Positions 59,208 to 64,000 of a stretch of DNA of 64,000 bases are shown here, in pieces. Position 1 is the first letter of the stretch. Every line of letters starts with the position of its first letter. Position numbers and translations under genes: made by a program. The DNA is from UBA2136 sp963974105 (lineage in GTDB: Bacteria; Pseudomonadota; Alphaproteobacteria; UBA2136): contig CAXBBG010000002.1 in assembly GCA_963974105.1 (NCBI GenBank), positions 1 to 64,000 of the forward strand. Direction: 5' to 3'. The notes under the pieces are model-generated. The model made no database searches and was not told where the DNA came from. It saw nothing but the letters and a program-made list of their open reading frames with translations.

Positions 59208-61361
59208 ATGAAACAAGTTTTGCAAAACATGAAAACAGGTCAAATGTCTCTTACAGACGTCCCATCGCCTCAAGTAGGTTCTGGCGAAGTTCTTGTGGCT
59301 ACTAAAGCGTCGCTTATTAGTGCGGGTACAGAAAAAATGTTAATTGATTTTGCAAATAAATCATTGCTTTCAAAAGCGCAGGAACGTCCTGATCTTGTCC
59401 AAAAGGTTATGGATAAAATGCAACGTGACGGTTTATCTGCAACGCTTTCTTCTGTTTTTTCTAAATTAGAAGAACCTCTACCTTTAGGTTATAGCGCTTC
59501 TGGTGAGGTGATTGCCGTGGGTTCAAGCTTAAAAGGTTTATACCAAGTGGGTGACCGTGTGGCAATGGCGGGTGCAGGGTTTGCAAATCATGCAGAAGTC
59601 AACAGTGTCCCTAAAAATTTAGTCGCAAAAATGCCTGCAAATGTTTCGTATAATCATGCAAGTTTTACAACGCTTGTTTCAATTGCAATGCAAGGTGTAC
59701 GTAACTCTAAAGTGACTTTGGGTGACAAGGTTATGGTGATGGGGCTTGGCCTTGTAGGGCAGCTTACCATGCAACTTTTAAAAGCAGCTGGCTGTAAAGT
59801 TTTTGCGGTAGATTATGACCAACAGCGTCTTAAAACAGCAGAAGATACAGGCTGTGACTTGGTGCATGCACTTAGTGCAGGTAACACCGATAGCTTGGTG
59901 AAAGACTTTACAGAAGGCAATGGTTTTGACGCTATTATTATTTGCGCAGCAACCGAATCTAACGGTCCGTTAGAGCAAGCTATTTCTTATGCACGTGATA
60001 AAGCAACAATTGTTATGACTGGTAAAACAGGCACCACAATTCCTTACGCGGACTTTATGAAAAAAGAATTGAATTTTGTTATTTCTCGTTCTTACGGTCC
60101 TGGTCGTTACGACAAATCTTATGAAGAAAAAGGCAAAGACTATCCGATTGGTTTTGTGCGATGGTGTGAACGTTCAAACCTCGAAGAAGCGCTGCATCTT
60201 ATGTCCACAGGCGCTCTTAAAATAGAACCACTTATTTCACATAACTTCGCCATTGAAGATGCCAAAGACGCTTATGCCATGGTGCTTGGAAAAGACATTG
60301 CAAACATGGGCGTTGTGCTTGAATATAATAGCGACCTTGAAACACGCATTAAGCCGCGCATGAACTTGCGCCCAACAGAGCTTGTAACTGGTAAAGTTGG
60401 TTTAAGCTTTATTGGGGCAGGTGGCTTTGCACGTGGCGTGTTGTTGCCAACGCTTAAGGGTTCAGAAGATATCGATTTTGCGGGTATTGTTTCAAAAGGT
60501 GGTGTAACGGCACGCCTTGCGGGTGATAAATTTGGCTTCAATTATGTGGCCAATAACGAAAACGAAATCATTAACGACGCTTCAACGCAAGCCGTTGTTG
60601 TTGCCACACAGCACAACACACACGCCAGTCTTGTGTGTCAGGCTTTGCATTGCGGTAAACATGTCTTTGTAGAAAAACCTTTGGGTATGACATTTGAAGA
60701 GCTTGACCTTGTGGAACAAGAATACCGCAATAGCAACAAAGTGCTTATGGTTGGCTTTAACCGTCGTTACTCACCTTATGCGATGGCATTGCATGACCAC
60801 TTTAAGCAAACACCAGGGCCTCGCCAAGTGATGATCCGTGTGAATGCTGGTAAACTAGAAGGCGATAATTGGCAAAATGACCCTAAAACAGGCGGTGGTC
60901 GCCTGATTGGTGAAGCCTGTCACTTTATTGACTTAGCGCTTTATCTAGCGGCTAGCCCAGCGGTTGAAGTTTATGCCGTTGCAGGTAAGGGGCAAGACGT
61001 TTATAACATTACCATTCGTCACGAAAATGGTGGTACTTCAACACTTGTTTACACATCCGAAGGCGATAGCTCATTTTCTAAAGAATTGGTAGAAGTTTAC
61101 GCAGGTGGTAGCGTTGGCGTGATAGATAATTTCCGTAAAGCTATGATTGTTCAAAACGGTAAAAAACGCAAAATTAAAGTAAAAAATGGTTTCTTTGGCG
61201 GTAGCCAAGACAAAGGTCACATGAATGAACTTGTTTCATTTATTCAAGCGGTTAAAGGTAATAATGCACCTTGTGTGGACGATATGTTTGCAACCAGCCG
61301 CCTCACACTTCTTATTGCCCGTTCAATGGAAGAAAATAAACCACTTAAAGTTAATTTTTAA
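59208..61361 (+). CDS. Bi-domain oxidoreductase (alcohol-dehydrogenase-like plus Gfo/Idh/MocA)
   Basis: A 717-residue fusion of two enzymes. Residues about 1-350 are a zinc-type medium-chain dehydrogenase (PLGYSASGEVIAVGSSL, GDRVAMAGAGFANHAE, VMGLGLVGQLTMQLLKAAG). Residues about 385-717 are a Gfo/Idh/MocA NAD(P)-dependent sugar dehydrogenase (LSFIGAGGFARGVLLPTL, GKHVFVEKPLGMTFEEL, GGRLIGEACHFIDLALYL). This pairing is typical of surface-polysaccharide clusters. Exact substrate unknown, presumably a nucleotide sugar or lipid-linked glycan. It is the third gene of the operon, 10 bp after its neighbour. Confidence 0.9.
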   Translation: MKQVLQNMKTGQMSLTDVPSPQVGSGEVLVATKASLISAGTEKMLIDFANKSLLSKAQERPDLVQKVMDKMQRDGLSATLSSVFSKLEEPLPLGYSASGEVIAVGSSLKGLYQVGDRVAMAGAGFANHAEVNSVPKNLVAKMPANVSYNHASFTTLVSIAMQGVRNSKVTLGDKVMVMGLGLVGQLTMQLLKAAGCKVFAVDYDQQRLKTAEDTGCDLVHALSAGNTDSLVKDFTEGNGFDAIIICAATESNGPLEQAISYARDKATIVMTGKTGTTIPYADFMKKELNFVISRSYGPGRYDKSYEEKGKDYPIGFVRWCERSNLEEALHLMSTGALKIEPLISHNFAIEDAKDAYAMVLGKDIANMGVVLEYNSDLETRIKPRMNLRPTELVTGKVGLSFIGAGGFARGVLLPTLKGSEDIDFAGIVSKGGVTARLAGDKFGFNYVANNENEIINDASTQAVVVATQHNTHASLVCQALHCGKHVFVEKPLGMTFEELDLVEQEYRNSNKVLMVGFNRRYSPYAMALHDHFKQTPGPRQVMIRVNAGKLEGDNWQNDPKTGGGRLIGEACHFIDLALYLAASPAVEVYAVAGKGQDVYNITIRHENGGTSTLVYTSEGDSSFSKELVEVYAGGSVGVIDNFRKAMIVQNGKKRKIKVKNGFFGGSQDKGHMNELVSFIQAVKGNNAPCVDDMFATSRLTLLIARSMEENKPLKVNF

Positions 61362-61385
61362 GTACAAGCATATTAAAGGCTCAAA

Positions 61386-61425
61386 GTTAGATTAGGTTAG
61401 ATTAGGTTAGATTAGGTTAGATTAT
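61386..61425 (+). repeat. 10-bp tandem repeat in the ribosome-binding region of asnB
   Basis: GTTAGATTAG is repeated from 61386 for four units (61386, 61396, 61406, 61416), the last with T in place of the final G. The last unit runs into the start ATG 61424, and each unit junction supplies an AGG core 7-8 nt from where a start would be. Copy number should be variable by slipped-strand mispairing. Confidence 0.92.
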
Positions 61426-63325
61426 GTGCGGTATTGCAGGTTATGTAGGGAATTTTGATGAGGGCATCTTGAAAAAGATGACTGGTAAAATTGCGCACCG
61501 TGGGCCTGACGGTGAAGGTTCTTGGGTTTGTAAAGAAGCAGGGCTTGGGCACCGCCGTTTATCTATTATTGATTTGAGCCAAAGTGCCGCACAGCCCATG
61601 GCCAGCGACGATGGTCGTTATATGGTTACCTTTAATGGTGAAATTTATAATTTCAAAGAACTTGCAGCGGACTTAAAATCAAAAGGGTATTCTTTTAATA
61701 CGCATAGCGATACAGCTATATTAGCGCCATTATATGACGCTTATGGTGAAGAAATGCTTAAGAAATTAGAAGGTATTTTTGCTTTTGCTATTTGGGATAC
61801 GAAGGATAAATCACTTTTTGCTGCACGTGATCACTTAGGCATGAAGCCATTTTACTATGCAGAAACGGCAAAAGGCGTTGTCTTTTCTTCAGAATTAAAG
61901 GCTTTACTAGAAGTGCCAGCGGTACCAAGAGAGATAGACGAAGATTCGGTAATTTCTTATGTGCGTTATTTGTGGTGTGCAGGTGAAGGCACAATGCTTA
62001 AAGGTGTTAAAAAACTATTACCTGGGCATTTTATGACCATTAGTGAGGACTGTTTTTGCTTGATTTCCCAATGGTACAAACCGCCTATGCAAACAGAGTA
62101 TACTGAACGTCAACCAGAAGAACTTTTAGAGATATTTGACGAAGTGGTGGCAGAGCAAGTCATCAGTGACGTGCCTGTTGGGGCATTTCTTTCAGGCGGG
62201 GTTGACTCAAGCGCGATTGTTTCATCTATGACGCGCGTTATTGACAAACCGTTCGACACATTTTGTATTGGTTTTGATGATAATGCCATGGTAGACGAAG
62301 GTTTTAGTAGTGACAAAGACTATGCGCAGCAAGTGGCGGATGCCACAGGTGTGCGCTTGCATCACATCACAGCGAAGGAAGGTTTTGTTTCAGAATTGGC
62401 GGATATGGTTTACCACCTTGACGAGCCACAAGCCGACCCGGCACCTTTATTTGTAAAGCATATTTGTAAAGCAGCAAAACGTAAAAAAATTAAAGTGCTT
62501 TTAGGTGGCACAGGCGGTGATGATGTCTTTTCAGGATATAGGCGCCACCAGGTTACAGCCATGCTTGAAAAGTATGACTTTATACCACAAAGTGTACAGC
62601 GAGCGGGGATTGCCGCACTTACTGCCTTTGCACCATCTGCCAGTTTAAAGCGCCGTTTGAAAAAATTGCAAGACATTGTAAAGGCGCCAAAAGACAAGCG
62701 CTTACTACATGCTTTTTATTACACAAGTCCTTCGGTGTTGTACCCGCTTTTAAGTGAGGATATGAAGAAGGCGTATAACAATCAAACAGCCGATTATTTA
62801 GAAAAGATTTTAGAAAAATCAGCTGGGCATGATGCGTTAAATCGTCAGCTCGATTTAGAATTGCATGGCTTTTTACCAGACCATAATTTAAATTATACCG
62901 ACAAAATGTCTATGGCAAGCGGGGTAGAAGTGCGCACGCCGTTTACATCTAAAAAGATTTTAGACTTTGCAGCAACTTTACCTCTTGACCAAAAGGTGCG
63001 TGGTGGTGAAGCAAAGTGGATGCTTAAAAAGGCGATGGAATCACGTCTTGACCACGATATTTTATATCGTAGTAAGGCAGGGTTTGGTGCACCAGTGCGC
63101 ACGTGGCTTTTAAAGGAAGAGCCTTTTTTGCGTGATATTTTATTTTCTGACGCGGCTAAAGGACGCGGATTATTTAATCCATTCGCTGTAGAAAATCTTA
63201 TAAAAGACACAAAGACAGGTAAGGTGGATGGAAGTTATACTCTGCTTTCTTTGCTTGTGATAGAATTATGGTTGCTTCAGTTTTTTGATAAAAAACGTGC
63301 AACAAAACTTAAAATAAAGGGATAA
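61424..63325 (+). CDS. asnB: Glutamine-dependent asparagine synthase-like amidotransferase
   Basis: A 633-residue AsnB-family enzyme. Cys2 of MCGIAGYVG is the glutaminase nucleophile; the N-terminal Ntn domain includes HRGPDGEG and LGHRRLSIIDLS. The synthetase half has the PPi-loop AFLSGGVDSSAIVSSM (about 254-269) and GGTGGDDVFSGYRRH. Within polysaccharide clusters such enzymes often amidate a sugar carboxylate or a peptide side chain rather than make asparagine. Here, next to wecC-like and bi-domain oxidoreductase genes, an amide of ManNAcA is a reasonable guess. Start ATG 61424 lies in the 10-bp repeat. Confidence 0.92.
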   Translation: MCGIAGYVGNFDEGILKKMTGKIAHRGPDGEGSWVCKEAGLGHRRLSIIDLSQSAAQPMASDDGRYMVTFNGEIYNFKELAADLKSKGYSFNTHSDTAILAPLYDAYGEEMLKKLEGIFAFAIWDTKDKSLFAARDHLGMKPFYYAETAKGVVFSSELKALLEVPAVPREIDEDSVISYVRYLWCAGEGTMLKGVKKLLPGHFMTISEDCFCLISQWYKPPMQTEYTERQPEELLEIFDEVVAEQVISDVPVGAFLSGGVDSSAIVSSMTRVIDKPFDTFCIGFDDNAMVDEGFSSDKDYAQQVADATGVRLHHITAKEGFVSELADMVYHLDEPQADPAPLFVKHICKAAKRKKIKVLLGGTGGDDVFSGYRRHQVTAMLEKYDFIPQSVQRAGIAALTAFAPSASLKRRLKKLQDIVKAPKDKRLLHAFYYTSPSVLYPLLSEDMKKAYNNQTADYLEKILEKSAGHDALNRQLDLELHGFLPDHNLNYTDKMSMASGVEVRTPFTSKKILDFAATLPLDQKVRGGEAKWMLKKAMESRLDHDILYRSKAGFGAPVRTWLLKEEPFLRDILFSDAAKGRGLFNPFAVENLIKDTKTGKVDGSYTLLSLLVIELWLLQFFDKKRATKLKIKG

Positions 63326-63328
63326 GTT

Positions 63329-63934
63329 ATGACAACAAACACAGCCTTAAATCAAGAATTAACAGCGTTAGAGCATATTGACTCTATGATGCAAGCGCAC
63401 CTTAAAGCGGTGAATGAATTTTTCCCGAAAAACGCTGAGAAATTGGCAGAGCTTGCAACGGTTGTTGCTGATGCGATTGAAAGCGGCCACAAAATTTTGT
63501 TATGCGGTAATGGTGGTAGCGCTTCGGACGCTCAGCACATTGCGGCCGAATTTGTAGGGCGTTTTGTAAATGACCGCCGAGCGTTGGCATCTATTGCACT
63601 TACAACAGATACGTCAATTTTAACAGCCGTTGGTAACGACTATGGCTATGACGAAGTTTTTGCCCGTCAAGTGGACGGCCTTGGTAAAGAGGGCGATGTA
63701 CTGATTGCTATTTCAACATCAGGTAACAGCGAAAATGTTATCCGTGCGGTAAATTCTTCTAAAGCGCTTAACATGAAAACGGTTTCTTTAACAGGGCGCA
63801 CAGGCGGTAAATTGCACGATATGTGTGACTTTAATTTCTGTGTAGAGCACCCAACAACAGCGCATATTCAGGAATGTCATATTGCTTTCTTACATATGCT
63901 TTGTGCATTGGTTGAAAGCGAAATGGGCTTTTAA
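63329..63934 (+). CDS. gmhA: Phosphoheptose (sedoheptulose-7-phosphate) isomerase
   Basis: Converts sedoheptulose 7-phosphate to D-glycero-D-manno-heptose 7-phosphate, the first step to ADP- or GDP-heptose. The 201-residue SIS-domain protein has CGNGGSASDAQHIAAEFVGRF, ISTSGNSENVIRAV and SLTGRTGGKLHDMCDFNFCVEHPTTAHIQECHI, all GmhA-like. It starts 3 bp after asnB and closes the operon. gmhB is elsewhere in the window (27.2 kb). Confidence 0.95.
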   Translation: MTTNTALNQELTALEHIDSMMQAHLKAVNEFFPKNAEKLAELATVVADAIESGHKILLCGNGGSASDAQHIAAEFVGRFVNDRRALASIALTTDTSILTAVGNDYGYDEVFARQVDGLGKEGDVLIAISTSGNSENVIRAVNSSKALNMKTVSLTGRTGGKLHDMCDFNFCVEHPTTAHIQECHIAFLHMLCALVESEMGF

Positions 63935-63957
63935 TTCAAACCTTTAAATGTTTATAA

Positions 63958-63987
63958 GAAAGTGTCTTCTTTAAGACACTTTTTTTA
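63958..63987 (+). terminator. Intrinsic terminator of the polysaccharide operon
   Basis: AAAGTGTCTT (63959-63968) pairs with AAGACACTTT (63973-63982) around a CTTT loop, followed by a T run. It lies 25 bp after the gmhA stop. Confidence 0.9.
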
Positions 63988-64000
63988 TGCACTTTATGTC

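Overview
The window reads as a chromosomal segment of a free-living, low-GC (about 40% by eye) Gram-negative bacterium, most likely an alphaproteobacterium. The main evidence is gene order and family type: proS (short form of about 410 residues) - lolC/E - lolD - dnaE in tight succession, efp next to an inositol-monophosphatase-family gene, and gltX divergent from comEC, all familiar alphaproteobacterial arrangements. BamD, LolCD, a CusCBA-type pump and LPS heptose genes show an outer membrane. A chemoreceptor, photolyase, NnrS, b561 cytochrome and a possible FNR/FixK site suggest a motile aquatic cell that meets light, metals and changing oxygen. I cannot name a genus.

Layout. 1-8.1 kb: beta-carbonic anhydrase; a two-gene unit pairing an unusual small chemoreceptor-like protein with an ODP-type di-iron (MBL-fold) oxygen-sensor protein; YihY; ZntB; tRNA-Ser; NnrS; a SulP transporter. 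8.2-14.3 kb: an RND copper/silver efflux operon (outer-membrane factor, adaptor, CusA pump). 14.3-19.6 kb: a solute-binding-like protein, a DEAD-box helicase with a long leader and repetitive tail, then the threonine degradation operon tdh-kbl. 19.9-24.0 kb: a 1370-residue secreted modular fibre protein with a C-terminal S74 self-cleaving chaperone. 24.0-33 kb: photolyase, a chalcone-isomerase-like protein, tRNA-Phe, a PfkB kinase divergent from gmhB, a SuhB-family pseudoenzyme with efp, two unrecognised proteins and a membrane GT-C-like protein.

33.0-35.7 kb: CBS protein plus partner, a methyl-accepting chemotaxis protein, and tRNA-Met(CAT). 35.9-42.5 kb: proS-lolC/E-lolD-dnaE. 42.6-50.4 kb: small unknown proteins, a 566-bp gene-free stretch with an orphan terminator, an MscS channel, SrkA, HAD-IIA, a DUF502 protein, a GGDEF protein and a cytochrome b561. 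50.5-57.5 kb: bamD-recN, two small unknown genes, gltX and comEC. 57.6-63.9 kb: a surface-polysaccharide operon (wecC-like, unknown, bi-domain oxidoreductase, asnB-like, gmhA).

Functional links: gmhA at the right end and gmhB at 27 kb are two steps of the LPS heptose pathway. Carbonic anhydrase and SulP may both handle inorganic carbon. The chemoreceptor-like/ODP pair and the conventional MCP point to oxygen and chemical taxis. Nearly every transcription unit ends in a strong intrinsic terminator, which makes transcript boundaries easy to read and exposes one terminator with no gene of its own.

The most unusual items are the protein with two chemoreceptor-tip-like segments beside ODP, the 10-bp tandem repeat forming the ribosome-binding region of the asnB-like gene, the catalytically dead-looking SuhB, the orphan terminator near 43.65 kb, and the modular S74 fibre with a perfect FNR-like palindrome upstream.
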